Shown here in pieces: positions 49,319 to 60,079 of a stretch of 64,000 bases of DNA. The stretch is from Taenia hydatigena. Its lineage: Eukaryota > Platyhelminthes > Cestoda > Cyclophyllidea > Taeniidae. The position numbers and the translations under genes were made by a program. Each line of letters starts with the position of its first letter. The stretch's first letter is position 1. The DNA lies in the NCBI GenBank assembly GCA_036345935.2, contig JADWOT020001631.1:1-64000 (forward strand). The letters are read 5' to 3'. The notes under the pieces are model-generated. The model was given only the letters and a program-made list of their open reading frames with translations. It was not told where the DNA came from and did no database searches.

Positions 49319-51940
49319 GTAGGCTTTCCCTCCTTGTCCCTCTGTATTCACTCACCTTATTGGTTACTTGAAGGTCTTTGGAGAAAAGTGGGACTCCTAA
49401 GCCCTAACCAGTTTGCGGTTAGCGAGAAATTAACTTCAGTAGGTTTACAAACCTTGCCTTCGGCAGCCATCAAACAGTCTGTTTTCTGCTTTCACACCCA
49501 TGGATTGAGCATAGATTCCTTTGACGTAGCCCAAATCACCTCTCACCAAATGTTGGATGCTCTCCTAGAAAATGACTTGGGTTCGGGCTAATCTAAAGAA
49601 AACCTTTTAAGACGAAGTAACTGCTTATTTTGTGCAGTTTCTCTCCGTTTCATGGTGAATGATCATAAACTTTTGAGTCTCTTGAGCGAGGACTTATTTA
49701 CTTTACAAATGATTGTCGTTAGCAAAAGGCCTCATGCTCATTTGTTGAAGCTGTTCAATGCTACTTTATGCGTGGCGACCTCAGGGATATGCTTTTCCCA
49801 TAAAGCATAAAGAAAGGAAACAAAAAGTTCAGTATTTTTCGATCGCTAAATGGAGCCCCTAGATCCACTTGGCGCCCTGCTAGGTCAAGCCAAACGGCTT
49901 TGTCTTACATCCTGTTTTGGATAGAGTGATCTTTAGTCTCAGCACTTGCCTTGGTCCTGATTAGAATGACCATTTTATTAGCCTTGGCGGGGAAGCTCGC
50001 CATCCAAGAGAGAAGAGGACTGGGGCGTTGTTATGCTGATAAGCTCTTCGTAGATCTCAACATTATTTTCTTTCAAAATCCTTTCCCATTAGGAGTTTTG
50101 GCTAAATGCTATTTCACTAAGAATTTCCCTCTAGGAGTTTGCCTTATCATGTCAGACTAGAGAAGAGAATCAGACAGGCATCGAAAATCTTAAGCTTCCT
50201 ATGCCTTTAGTGCTCCATTTGATCAACGTCGAGTTGTACTGCTGCTAATTTTGCACAAGCCTATTTTTAAGAGGAGAGTCGCCTGATAGATAACACTAGA
50301 CAGTAATCTGTTTGATGGCCTCTTTTTTCACGATGGGAGCATATGTGTATTGGTCGATAGCCCTACGGGAAGCTGCTACTTCAGGTTGAAAGCGCGATCA
50401 CTTATATTCCAGATGAAATTTTAGGAATTCTATAATGTTCAGCTTGATGCTAAACCAAATGGAATGCTGAACGATGGTGTTAATGTAGTTAGTAGCTTCA
50501 GCGAATCTCTCCAAGTTACAAAGCCCAATGGACCAATCATCTTTTTACTACTAAACACATTTTTGAAACCTTCAAGATTCCAAAAGATCCAGTTTCCATC
50601 TGTGCTGCCAGCCTTCAGTGGCGCTGCGTGCAAGTCGGCTTCGTTGGGGCCGTATTTTTTTCCTCCGCCTTATCGATCACCGGTTGGAAGGCAGTTTGAA
50701 AATTTGATCAAATCGAGGCTCTTGGGGACAGAGTTTGTACTCTTTAAATTTTGTCTCAAATCGACTCGCGTAGTGTCTCTAGTAGAACGAAAATGGCGTG
50801 CTGCGCGCTGTTATATACGGATGAACGTTAAAAAATGCATTGATTTAAGGTACAAGTTAACCGAGTGGATTTTGGTGCCATTTGCAATAATGTGTACACG
50901 TTCGCTATTCACCCTACATTTCTGAGGCAAAAGAGAGTGTTTACTTGCCCTCGATGCACTGTGGATGGAGTTTCTCGTTAAGGGCTGCGCGCTTGTTAAG
51001 GCACGAGGTGTTGTTGCTGCGGACACAAAAAAACCTAGTCATGGGGCCTAGTCGTGACCGCTCCTGCAGGCCTGCATGGTGCAAAACTATTCCTGAGAAG
51101 ACCTCATTTTCACCCCTTTGGATGGGGAGGGGAGTGTCCAGTCAATCAGTCCCAACCTCTCGCCCCAGTCCCGACGCTAGACGGCAAAGTGGTGGGGGTG
51201 AAGGTTAGCTAGGACTAGTTTCTTCCCTTGACTTCCAGGGTCAAACGCTTTATGAGGGTTGAAGTCACAGCAACGTTGAGTCGCGTCTGTTATTGCAAAA
51301 TAATCGGTGCTGCAAGGAAGAGCAGTAGATTGGCTGTCAATCAAGAAGTTATCTGATTCCTGCTAGCAATTCCACTAGATTTGGTGCTTCGTTCCGTTTG
51401 GGACCTGTGTTGGTGAATAAGGTAGCATCCTGACCATTCCATGCGTCCACTGTTAGTCATACAAAGCCGATTCGTCGGATATAGAGCGATGTTTAAGGCG
51501 GCTTCTCTTAGCTTCCTTGCTTGCTGCTTTGTTGTGCTTCAGTGCTGTCTAGCTTTACGTCTATCTGAGTTCCTTCCAGCCAGTAGAAGGGTGGAGAAGC
51601 TGTCGTGTGTTCACTTAAATGACAGCTCCATGACGAACTTGTCCAGATCGCTCAAAGAACACGGAAATAGGGCAGACGCCGGAGGCAGACGTCACTTCCA
51701 AGCCTTTTATCATAGGTCGTAGCCGATTCTACCGTCCGCAACATGTACGCTCCTCCCGCCTTGCCGAGGTTTATCATCCACCAGTAGAAATTGGGGAATC
51801 CGTTATTCAAAATCGGGTTCCCTTTCTGTCGCCATCGATACGCCGCCCCATATTCTCTAAAAACGGGGGAAGATACAATAATAGGGCAGAAAATGTGTTG
51901 CCGATATGCATAAGCCTAGAGGAGGAGGGCGTTGGTAGGA
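49319..51940. other. Long intron of the RyR copy, unknown content
   Basis: The exon expected after exon 6 (LHLSTxSGELQVDASFMQTLW region) was not found. A 153-codon open frame (50,464-50,925, +) lies here, but I see no RyR or transposon motif in it. A stretch near 51,655-51,690 ('EHGNRADAGGRR') resembles 63,375-63,405 ('EHRDGADAGDRR'), a hint of one more repeat. Confidence 0.45.
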
Positions 51941-52064
51941 CCAGACACGGCTTTCGGTGGCGACGCGATTCGCCTCTTTCACGGCGACGAGTGCCTAACA
52001 ATTCAGGCTGCCCAGATACAGAAGAGGGCCAGATCATCTCTAACGAGGCCACCTCGCCTTCTGA
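51940..52064 (+). pseudogene. RyR: RyR exon with the RLFHGxxDECLTI segment
   Basis: Reads 'GDAIRLFHGDECLTIQAAQI' and then a basic stretch up to CTGA|GTGAGT. The family has GGHVLRLFHGHMDECLTIPxAD here, so two residues appear lost. The acceptor is unclear and the 5' limit approximate. Confidence 0.8.
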
Positions 52065-52640
52065 GTGAGTAATTGCCACTGATTAATACGCATGGTTGTC
52101 ACTACTCCCTAGGGCCGAAGTACGGAACCCGGGATCGGAAGTGTGGCAAAACTTCAGTTATGGTCCTCTACAAATCAAGCCATTCACACCATATGTCCTC
52201 CCTCACGACGTTTTGACATAGTGCCCAATCAGTATGGAGTAGAACCGCTCCTATTTTAAAGGAGGCCTGCTGACACCCACTACCGAATTGTCGGAAGAGC
52301 CAATATGGCTCCTTCATCAATGAATAGGGGAAATAGAAGATCATTACAGTAATGGCAGCAATTCTATAGCATTATCATGACAACAGCAAAAAACTGTAAT
52401 CAGATTTAGCGCGGAAGCTAGCGGATTGAAGGGCTGGTCAGAGATGTCATTTCACTTACGACCAATTGGCATTGTGCACGAGTATATCGCTACTTCATTA
52501 AAAGAAGGGCCAAATCGTGAGGAATTTACGACTGACTTTATAAAATATGCACACACAGCAAAAATATTTACTTTTTAAATGCTTGTTATGAGTTACCCAT
52601 TGAGTGGTTTGTCGATCACATACTGAAATACCACGTCAGC

Positions 52641-52726
52641 TACCATCAATCGGCGATGTACCAACTGGGCTCGGTGTCAGGCCACGCCTCATTGTTGTGG
52701 CAAATTGAACACACCGAAATCAAGTG
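52641..52726 (+). pseudogene. RyR: RyR exon ending in the SLWRLE segment
   Basis: Frame 'LGSVSGHASLLWQIEHTEIK' then TG|GTGAG. It matches YEGGxVxxHARSLWRLExxRxxW in the MIR region. As written, the split Trp codon does not join the next exon in frame, so one border or a base has changed. Confidence 0.75.
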
Positions 52727-52751
52727 GTGAGTCGGCTTCTTCTCGTGGCAG

Positions 52752-52912
52752 GACGCGGTGCGCTTGCGCCACGTTACAGCCGGTCGGTATTTGGGCATCA
52801 CTCACTCGAGCTCGGGTGGAAATCCCTCCGTGCCTGGCCAAATCGATGTGGTGTACTTTCGTCCACTGAATAGGATGATGCCGCCACGGTTTTCCACATC
52901 TAACAGAACAAG
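52752..52912 (+). pseudogene. RyR: RyR exon with RLRHVTxGRYL
   Basis: After CGTGGCAG it reads 'DAVRLRHVTAGRYLGITHSS', and the frame stays open to the donor at AACAAG|GTGGGC. RLRHVTTGRYLAL is one of the most constant parts of the N-terminal RyR/IP3R-type MIR domain. Confidence 0.92.
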
Positions 52913-53117
52913 GTGGGCGGATTATGCATCGGTTCTACTGTGCTTGCTTACCCACCGCCTTCGTTAAAATGTCCATTCGCCCACGGCTCCCAATTCTGTG
53001 CAAGCTGTTGCAGTTCTATCTAGCCTACTATCTTCCCTTTGGTTAAACGAGCCGACACGGTGGAAGTGAATGTGTATATTTGAAGGCTTTGGGTAGAACT
53101 GTATTGTTTACGATCTC

Positions 53118-53674
53118 TTGCGTAGTGACAGGATGACAAGAAGAAGGTGGAAATCGACCGCGAGCATGAGGGCATGGGTATCCATACGTGTGTTTGGGCG
53201 AGTCCCTGATCTACCTTCAGCACGCTGCACTGGGTTAATTGTTGTCCTACGAGTCGTACGAGACGAAGAAGCGCGGGGTAGGCAAGGTGGGGGAGAAAAA
53301 GACTGTCCTGTTGTCCGAGGGGCCCACGGATGATTTCTACAGTTTAGTTCGGGCGCAGGAAGAGGATTCTCTCTCTAATGCCGCTATCCGTCGCTCAACC
53401 GCCGTCTTCTTCGCCTTTAATCACAGTCTAGACGCCCTCGCCAGTGCAGATGACCTTGGTGGTGTCGGTGTGGCCGCTGGTAGTGGTAGAGGTGCAGCAG
53501 GTGCGCCATCATCTCCAGCAGAGGGGTTGGAGTGCGTGCCCTTGAATTTGGACGAGGTGAATCAGTGTCTGGAGTACCTGATTATATTTTTCGCTCAGCA
53601 GGAGATCCATTAGGAGCATGAGGCCAGACAGTCGAAACTGGCGGCTCTGGCAAATGGACGCGACCTCTTTCAAG
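53118..53674 (+). pseudogene. RyR: RyR exon: end of MIR region and linker
   Basis: Begins with 'DDKKKVEIDREHEGMG' and shifts frame near 53,195-53,205. It then reads 'SLIYLQHAALG*LLSYESY', with TAA at 53,236 where the family has GLWLSY, and 'EKKTVLLSEGPTDDFYSLVR'. A Gly/Ala-rich loop precedes 'LEYLIIFFAQQEIH*EHEAR', with TAG at 53,611, then 'DLFQ' and GTGAGT. The order and the LxxLIxYF/EHExxQSKL/LFQ landmarks are those of RyR. Confidence 0.9.
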
Positions 53675-53912
53675 TGAGTTAGTTTAAAAACTTCCCAGTA
53701 AGGCCATTTGGATGAAACCATCAAGCAATGACTCGCCTTTCAGCGTACAAGTTAAGAGAATAGATAGCTAAATCATGGCAAAGCGATAGACGTTAAGGTT
53801 TTAAAGTCATCCTTCACTATGAAAATAAGTATTTACTTAAATTTTGGGTCCATCCAGCAGTGCACGCATGTGGCACCACCACTGTCACTGTTTAACCCTC
53901 TTGCCTCAACAG

Positions 53913-54281
53913 GAGGAGGGCATGATCAGCCTAGTGTTGGAGACCATCGATAAGTTCACTTGCACCTTCCGCAATCGTCGTGAGTTAGCTCTTGCCGTCA
54001 GCGAGGAGCGCAGTGATCGATTCAGTGTCTTTGTTAACTACCTCCACCTCCTGTTGGCCGCGTTGATCCGTGGAAACCGCGAGAACTGTGCTCAATTCGC
54101 TACACCCGCACGACTTGACTGGCTCTTTAATCATCTCGAGTTGCAGCAGAGCTTAGCAGAGGGCGTCCTTGATGCACTGCATTGTGTGGTAACGGACTCG
54201 AACGGGGCGTTCAATGTCATCACGGCTGAACATATCCACAAGCTGATTGGACTACTGGATAAACAGGGTCGTGACCCCGGG
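53913..54281 (+). pseudogene. RyR: RyR exon: helical region (RIH domain)
   Basis: An open exon of 123 codons after CCTCAACAG: 'EEGMISLVLETIDKF' ... 'LLAALIRGNRENCAQF' ... 'LIGLLDKQGRDPG', then GTGAGT. It corresponds to the RyR/IP3R homology region with LLASLIRGNRxNCALF and SLLDKHGRNxKVLDVL. No stop or shift is seen, making it the best-kept exon. Confidence 0.95.
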
Positions 54282-54377
54282 GTGAGTGGAAATTCGCTTT
54301 AATTCCCGTTGTCATGGGATCCGGTTTGGCAAAAAGGAATTAAACCCTCCTACCACATCTTTTATATCATTTTTAAG

Positions 54378-54548
54378 GTCTTCGAGGTGCTCTACTCCAT
54401 CTGTATAGGTCGGCAAGGCGGAGCAGTACGCCTGAATCAGGACCTCATCCACGAGAGTCCTCTTCCTGAGCGCGACCTCCTCCTGCAAACTAAACTAGTG
54501 TCACATTCTAGCCCCATGCAGCCCAACATGGACATTAAAATTAAACTG
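54378..54548 (+). pseudogene. RyR: RyR exon: [16 protein letters not shown]
   Basis: After TTTTTAAG it reads 'VFEVLYSICIGRQGGAVRLN', 'QDLIHESPLPERDLLLQTKL' and 'HSSPMQPNMDIKIKL', then GTAGGT. It matches the family's [23 protein letters not shown] and LLPxRxLLLQT and stays open. Confidence 0.93.
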
Positions 54549-54659
54549 GTAGGTAGTAGCACACTCGATAACGTCCTCCGACGTCTTCTGGTCCTTTTAG
54601 AGATACAAGTTAATTTGGTAAAAATGAAATTAAAACCAAACCGAAAAGCCTAATGCCAG

Positions 54660-55068
54660 CGTGTCAAATCGTTTTCCTCTTGGGGTTTATCGATGTACAC
54701 CAAATGGTACTTCGAGGTGTTCATCGACGCCATCGGGAGCGTCTTCCATTAATTGCCCGACATTGGCATCGGCTGGGGCAACACGGACGGCTACGCACCA
54801 CACCCTGCCGGTGAACCTGGTGGGGAGCATCTTTCTCGGCGACGACTTCTACTCTTTCGTTTTTGATGGACAGAACCCCTGGACTGCTGGAATGGCAAGC
54901 AGGCGCTTTTCCCGTCCGGAGTTCTATCGCTCCCTCTGCCACTTTGATCACAGCATCCAATCGAGGTGCAAATTTGAAATGAGGGATGCTAATGGTTGCC
55001 TCTTTGATCTCACTGGACCAATTATTCAATTCGATCTGAATGGGAATTCGGTGAAGGGCTACTTCCGG
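54660..55068 (+). pseudogene. RyR: RyR exon: first SPRY domain, broken
   Basis: 'YTKWYFEVFIDAI' runs into TAA at 54,750, then 'IGIGWGNTDGYAPHPAGEPG'. The frame shifts near 54,835 and continues 'LGDDFYSFVFDGQNPWTAG' and 'FDLTGPIIQFDLNGNSVKGY', ending FR|GTGAGG. These are the KWYFEV, LRVGWA-TEGY, GDDxYSxGFDG and DLxxxxIxFxxNG landmarks of SPRY1. The next family segments are absent until 55,622. Confidence 0.92.
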
Positions 55069-55621
55069 GTGAGGCAGAGGGGCGAAGGTGCACTTGCTGA
55101 ATGGCGGGTCGTTTAAAGGGGAAAAATCCATGAACTCTCTGCCAGGTCTATACCTCTTCTTGCATCCTAGCCATCCTCACCCAGTGATATAGTGTGATGT
55201 CTGCATTCTAAAGGTTTAATATTTATATGTAACGTGTTTGTACGCTATCTGACACTATTCTCGCACCTCGCATAGGAAATATCATGATATTTTTTTGGGT
55301 CATTCCGTGGTTGCAACTCTGTCCCCACTCCGACAGCAAAGTAGTGGCAATAAAACAAAATTTAACTCGCGACTAGCAGTGGAGGAGGTAGGGGCCTACT
55401 TAAAACCACCTAAGCAGTAGATGGGGTATCAGTCAGGCACTTCCAGTCTCTGCTCCATAGATGAGCACATGGGGTGGATAACGGCGCTAATGGGCTGCAA
55501 AGATTGAAATCTTTTTGTCCCACTTCCCTGCAACTCCAGCAACCTTCCGGTGGGTCGACTAAGCCAGAATAGGTACAGTCCCTATTTACTTGCAAAAAAC
55601 TTCAGCAGGGATGATTTTTTT
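55069..55621. other. Site of the large RyR deletion
   Basis: The remaining RyR exons from the end of SPRY1 to the helical domain (about 1,400 residues in the family) should lie between 55,068 and 55,622. The 553 bp here has no recognisable RyR sequence. It contains CATTCTAAAGGTTTAATATTTATATG and other AT-rich stretches but no clear repeat. Confidence 0.7.
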
Positions 55622-55860
55622 TGTTGCCTACAGTCGAAAAAAATAAAGACTATGTTGACTCGAGTGCTGCAAATCTCATTTTCTATTCAGTTTTGAAGGA
55701 TCTTTTGGGTCATTGCACTCCCGAATTGGACGCTTCCAAAAGCGAGTCGGTGAGAGGTCGTGCAACTCTGCAATCCCTTGTCTCTATGCTGGATTTTGGG
55801 AAGGGGGGTGTGCTCTCGTTGAGGTTCATTCTTTCCCCACCGAAAGTGGAAATGCAGGCT
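55622..55860 (+). pseudogene. RyR: RyR exon: LxDLLGRCxPE helical segment
   Basis: After TTGCCTACAG it reads 'EKNKDYVDSSAANLIFYSVL', 'KDLLGHCTPELDASKSESV' and 'RGRATLQSLVSMLDFGKGGV'. It matches the family's SFYxALIDLLGRCAPE ... IRxxLRSLVPLDDLxGI region, far downstream of SPRY1. The 3' limit is uncertain, since after 'VEMQ' the family match is lost, although the frame stays open to 55,944. Confidence 0.88.
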
Positions 55861-56036
55861 AGTGGTGCGGGCAGACTCGCACTTAACCAACACGAATTTG
55901 CCAGCCGATGTAACAAGTGTCTTCTAGAATTCTATTACTCCTAATTCAGCTTAAAATGATGTCATGAACAAAACTGATTTGTTATTTGTTTATGCCTAAT
56001 GACTGCACATCAATCTTTCCCGATCTTTGTCCATAG

Positions 56037-56224
56037 ATAAATGCTGAAGTTCTTGAGCAATGGGTGGATAAATCACCAGTGCTTTCAGTTCTCCCACATG
56101 AGCACAAATCGTCTGTTGTACTCTTCATGAACGCGCTTATGGTCTCACCGATTTGGGCACGTTTGTCAGTATCCTCAAAAATGTCTTCCTTCCTAATGTG
56201 CGTGCAGTCACGCTACTTGATTGC
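56037..56224 (+). pseudogene. RyR: RyR exon: FxxxHKxSMVLFLD segment
   Basis: After TGTCCATAG it reads 'LPHEHKSSVVLFMNAL', then shifts frame near 56,145 to 'DLGTFVSILKNVFLPNVRAV' and 'TLLDC' before GTAGGT. It matches DHKASMVLFLDRVYGIE and [21 protein letters not shown]. Confidence 0.88.
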
Positions 56225-56319
56225 GTAGGTCGTACCAAGCCCCCACTTTCGGTTATAGGGAGGCCGACGTTTGGCCTTTAAATAACCCTTCAATGAGCCA
56301 CTCCTTTTTGCGTTTTTAG

Positions 56320-56667
56320 GCACAGAGTGGCGTCACCGCGAGTAACATGACTCTGGCATTGAATCGGTATAGCTGCGGTTCAGTCTTGCCCCAATACACT
56401 CGCTACGCTCATTTCCTTGCTGCAAACGAAGTGGCTGCTGGCCTACTTGAATACACGCTCCATGCTGCCTACCGCTTAGCCACCTGCTGTTCGATGACTA
56501 ACAACCAAAGGGACGTGGTTAGCGACTTTCTCGTTGCCTCGGTCGAGCACATTCAGCCATTTTCGATGACCAGTCTCATTCGCAAGATTGTCAAGAATGT
56601 GCGCACTGTTGGACGGGAAGTCGCTACGAATTCACTTCTGCTTAACTGCTTTTAGCAAATATTTTAC
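56320..56667 (+). pseudogene. RyR: RyR exon: MALALNRYLC segment
   Basis: After CGTTTTTAG: 'NMTLALNRYSCGSVLPQYTR', 'YTLHAAYRLATCCSMTNNQR', 'DVVSDFLVASVEHIQP', then 'LLLNCF*QIFY' with TAG at 56,653 and GTAAGC. It matches EMALALNRYLCxAVLP, [26 protein letters not shown] and the PLKLLTNHYE tail. There is one stop near its end, otherwise intact. Confidence 0.93.
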
Positions 56668-56753
56668 GTAAGCATCATTCTTCCCCCCTTTTAGTCAGTA
56701 ATATCTCTATGTGTGTTGACCATCTTCTATCAACAATTTGGATTCTGCTACAG

Positions 56754-57109
56754 CTACGAGGGTTGGACTGCTGAATACTCAAGCAGTGGAGGTGAATCCG
56801 GAGGTGGTGGTGTTGGCAGTGGTGGGGGTAGCTGAGGAAGGGCATCAAAACCAAGTGATTTGCAAAGAGCCACGGTGGCAAGTAATGCCGTCATGCGGAA
56901 CCTAAGCGATACCTCGTTTGCTCCACCAACGGCTGTCAGAATGTCTACAACAGCAACAGAGGAGGAGAAAAACCTCATCGTAGAGCTCTGAGTTATATGT
57001 TTACGCTTGCCTTGTCTGACGGCAATCGGTTGTGCACTGCCTCCTGATCACTGTTCGTCGCATTGGGATGCACAATCAAGGATCGGAGATGATACTATGG
57101 GACTCGATG
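56754..57109 (+). pseudogene. RyR: RyR exon: YY-GWANF to PCLCAIAGALPPDY
   Basis: Follows CTGCTACAG and starts 'YEGWTAEYSSSGGESGGGG'. Then come TGA (56,833), 'TEEEKNLIVEL' with TGA (56,989) and 'PCLTAIGCALPPDH', ending ATG|GTTAGT. It lacks about 15 residues compared with the family (the LAxKKYDxELxRMA stretch). The Gly-rich insertion is not typical of vertebrate RyR. Confidence 0.85.
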
Positions 57110-57280
57110 GTTAGTGTTTTTGACTTGAGATTGAAAATTTCTGTAGGAGAGGCCTACTTGAGGTATATGCTATTGTTATTAAATTTCAACGTTCATTTAC
57201 CCAATTGTACCAGTAACTGATCCAAGAGTCTTAGGGAACTGCGGCTAGTCAAAACATTCCAATAACTGTTAAACTTGCAG

Positions 57281-57378
57281 TTTCTGTTCATCCCGGTGGA
57301 CCGGACAGTGCGGCAGACTTGCGAGGATCCAACCAACAGCACGAGACCTTCATACCCCCTCCCCTTGTAACGTCATCA
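57281..57378 (+). pseudogene. RyR: RyR small exon before RYR repeat 3
   Basis: Between AAACTTGCAG and GTAAGT. One frame reads 'VSVHPGGPDSAADLRGSNQQ', then 'HETFIPPPLVTSS'. Placed by order and by the F-x-P-x-PV-like end, where the family has FDPRPVxT. Weak on its own. Confidence 0.55.
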
Positions 57379-58361
57379 GTAAGTTCGCTCAAATTATATC
57401 TTTTGCAACAAACACTTGTGGCTAGATTGTTTGTTCTTCGATATTTTTAATGAAGACTTTGATGCAAATGCGAGATCTGATTTTGCGGTAACCCTTTGGC
57501 CGACCATCAGTTGTCAATCTAAAGGAACCAAATCATTGAAAACTAATAAAATTTTGCCTTATTTCACTTTTGGTAGCTATAGCTAATTCCAATTGAGGGA
57601 CTCTCTAGCCGCAGTTTTAGTTGCTGCCAATAAGGTTAGTAGAATCCATCGTGGTAAGCCAATCAGATGTTAGCATACACCGCAAAACCTAGCGTTCTTA
57701 TTGGCTAGTCCTAGAGTTACCGTTCTCTCTGAAGTACGTATTAATTATCTACGTCTGGCCCAAAATTGTGTGTTCGTTTGCAATATGAATGATGGATTTT
57801 TCGTAAAGTCTACAATTTAATTTGATTGAGTGGTTGTGGTATGGCTATATTGCTAGATGGACCATTTCCTGTATAATACCCATTTACCTTCACATTCGAC
57901 ACTTTTATGGGATTTTGTGGACGCCTATTGGTTTCCAAATATCTTTTCGTTAAACTACTTTATATGAGCACTTACGGCCGAAAGTGGCAATTATTCATTT
58001 TTTTCAGTCTCCGATTGTTAAAATGTCCAATTGCTTGAACAGAATAGCTGACAGCGTAAACGTACCTCGGATTTAAATACAATATTCCTATTCTTTTCAC
58101 TCGCTTACGTTTCAGCATTCTGTTTATTTTTTTTTCTGTTTCTAAGACCCCAACTTTGATAAAAATGGTGCCAAATTCAGAGCATTGATAATTCTTGCCT
58201 ACAGTAAACACAATCCGTGAAACAAGTAGGGTTTTGTATTTTCCAGTCTACTATCCCATAAACACATACCTTACTTCCCCTGCACCTCAGATGGCTTCAT
58301 ATCATCCGACCAATAGCATGAAGACGCTTCTTGTGACTTGATTGGTTTGATGCAATTTCAG

Positions 58362-58525
58362 ACTAACCTGCCAGCGGCACTAAGCATTCTGGTTGACCAA
58401 CTCGCCAAACACTGTCAAGCTACTGGGACGCAGCAGTTGATCACGGCTGTGTCTACGGATTGACACTGGACGAGGCGCGGCGCATTCATCCCAACACACG
58501 GTTTTATCACTCGTCATTCCAACGG
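58362..58525 (+). pseudogene. RyR: RyR exon: RYR repeat 3
   Basis: After GCAATTTCAG it reads 'LPAALSILVDQLAKHCQA', shifts frame near 58,420, then 'GLTLDEARRIHPNTRFYHSS' and 'FQR' before GTAGG. It matches IPEKLxxFINKxAExxHExW and YGExxDExxxTHPMLRPYxxF, the phosphorylation-hotspot RYR repeat of the family. Confidence 0.8.
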
Positions 58526-58998
58526 GTAGGTTCTTTGCTGCCCCTTTACGTCCATTCGACTGCCTTTCTCATTTGTCATCCATCCCTCCACCTCCTCATC
58601 CCAGATCCACCTCGAATTTATTAAACCCAAGTCATTGTGCCTGGTCATCTCTTCATTAATCTATCTCTCAGCATAATCCACCGGTCCATCTATTTTAGCT
58701 TAGATCTACACCCCCCCCCCTCCATACCCTTTTTTTCCACTCATTTCTGCAAAGGATTAACTGATTGTCCACCTATCTCTGCGAGTCACTGGCCAAATGA
58801 CTATCTGTTCGGCCATCTCGTTCACTTGTCCGTCTGCCGGTATGAGCTTCCATCAGTCTGGGTATCTACCGAATTTCGCTGCTCAACTTCTTCCCCGTGT
58901 CCTTGGAGGTTGATACCCTATTCACTCTCCGACTGGACGAGATGATAGCATTTTTATACATTTCTATCCATCTTTAGGATTAAATGCACCACATTTAG

Positions 58999-59122
58999 CC
59001 GGTGACAGAGACTCTGTGTGCGATGCTTGCTCCTGGATGGACCATCGACCCTTCGGGAGAATGCCGCAAGGACGAACGATGGAACTGGAGTGGATCTTCG
59101 TCAAAGACAGTTCATCCGCAGC
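58999..59122 (+). pseudogene. RyR: RyR exon: [14 protein letters not shown] segment
   Basis: After CCACATTTAG: 'PVTETLCAMLAPGWTIDPSG', then a charged and Ser-rich stretch up to GTGAGG. It matches [20 protein letters not shown] between RYR repeats 3 and 4. Confidence 0.82.
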
Positions 59123-59413
59123 GTGAGGATTTATTCCCAAATTACTGCTGATTCTTGTATAAGTTTGGTGAAATTAAATGCTCGTGAGTGATTATGCACT
59201 AATATAAATCCGCAGTGCTCCTAGACGCAATCTTAGTCATTTACAGGTACTTAATCAACTTATTATCTATAAGTAGGATAGCACTGCCCAAATGATGCTC
59301 TCCCATAATTGCGCCTACCGAATCACTCTTTTGTCATATAGTTGGCACACCGGAGCTCTGTTGACCGATTAGAATTTGAAAGTTTACAAATTTTTCTTAA
59401 CTTTAGCTCACAG

Positions 59414-59546
59414 GGATACACTTCACTTCCAAAAGACCTTCACAGGGTTAGCGTGACTTGGGAATTAATGGACTTGGCCGATCGACTGGCTGACAATGCT
59501 CTTCAAATCTGGGCAGAGCAGAAAATGAAAGAACTTGAGAAAATAG
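59414..59546 (+). pseudogene. RyR: RyR exon: RYR repeat 4, first part
   Basis: Between TAGCTCACAG and GTAAGT: 'GYTSLPKDLHRVSVTWELMD', 'LADRLADNALQIWAEQKMKE', 'LEKIG'. This matches GYxPQPxDLSxVTLSRELxxMAExLAENYHNxWxxxKxxEL of the family. Open. Confidence 0.94.
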
Positions 59547-59620
59547 GTAAGTTGTCATTGCTTATATCGTTTGGAAAAAGGGCCGGTTGGGAATGTCTTT
59601 CTGTCTTTTTTCCTTCCTAG

Positions 59621-59856
59621 GTGGTGGTGTTCACCAACTTTTGGTGCCCTACGGCATTCTGACAGATCATGGGCGCAAACACTACCGCAGCATAACTCAC
59701 GAGTTGATTCGCTACTCCCAGTACTGGGCTATCGTCTCTCCTGCAAGCCAACCAATCAGCAGGGGGATGTCACTAAAATCGGGACAGTGGTGACGGCGAC
59801 GACAACAGCCACTGGGCTAAATGCAATCAAGCAGTTCGCTGGCGAACGGGGCGAAG
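59621..59856 (+). pseudogene. RyR: RyR exon: RYR repeat 4, second part
   Basis: After TCCTTCCTAG: 'GGGVHQLLVPYGILTDHGRK', 'HYRSITHELIRY', a frameshift near 59,715, then 'LGYRLSCKPTNQQGDVTKIG' to GTGAGT. It matches GGGTHPLLVPYDxLTxKEKxRDREKAxELxKFLQxxGYxV. A further stretch (59,905-59,975, 'KFVSQWKLVLEVLQDIDARQ') may be the beginning of the next exon, but the match is weak. No RyR sequence follows. Confidence 0.9.
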
Positions 59857-60079
59857 GTGAGTGCGGGGCGTGGATGTGCCTGGTAGGGACGGGGAGGGGG
59901 AGAGAAAATTTGTTAGCCAATGGAAACTCGTGCTCGAGGTGCTGCAAGACATCGATGCGAGGCAGGCTGCCACCCTATAAAGAGTCTCCTGGAATTGAAA
60001 TTTACTAATATTTATTGCCACAGATGATTATTACCACAATCTTCGTTCGCCGCACGAGGAATGTTGGCATTTGCTTGCT

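Larger units (their letters stand above)
47582..59856 (+). pseudogene. RyR: Ryanodine receptor, non-processed pseudogene (whole span)
   Basis: Ryanodine receptors are giant ER/SR calcium-release channels of about 5,000 residues. This span keeps about 20 exon-like blocks in family order, many with correct GT/AG borders. They cover the N-terminus with MIR repeats, the following helical region and SPRY1. Then there is a jump over roughly 1,400 residues (SPRY2, SPRY3, RYR repeats 1-2), to a helical domain and RYR repeats 3-4. The pore half is absent. Retained introns show it came from DNA duplication, not retrotransposition. In-frame stops include those at 48,335, 53,236, 53,611, 54,750, 56,653, 56,833 and 56,989. 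Frameshifts occur near 47,695, 49,244, 53,200, 54,835, 56,145, 58,420 and 59,715. It cannot make a channel. Sequencing error could explain a few single-base shifts but not the large deletion. Confidence 0.93.

Noticed and set aside
50464..50925. 153-codon open frame inside the RyR copy as a missing RyR exon
   Set aside because: None of the expected landmarks (LQVDASFMQTLW region) is present, and the translation matches no part of RyR that I know.
47582..59856. Reading the RyR block as a functional gene with unusual splicing around stops
   Set aside because: Stops fall inside conserved, uninterrupted segments (for example VLE*ALSARALQEM), and frameshifts lie within SPRY1 and RYR repeats. No splice choice removes them without deleting core domain residues.
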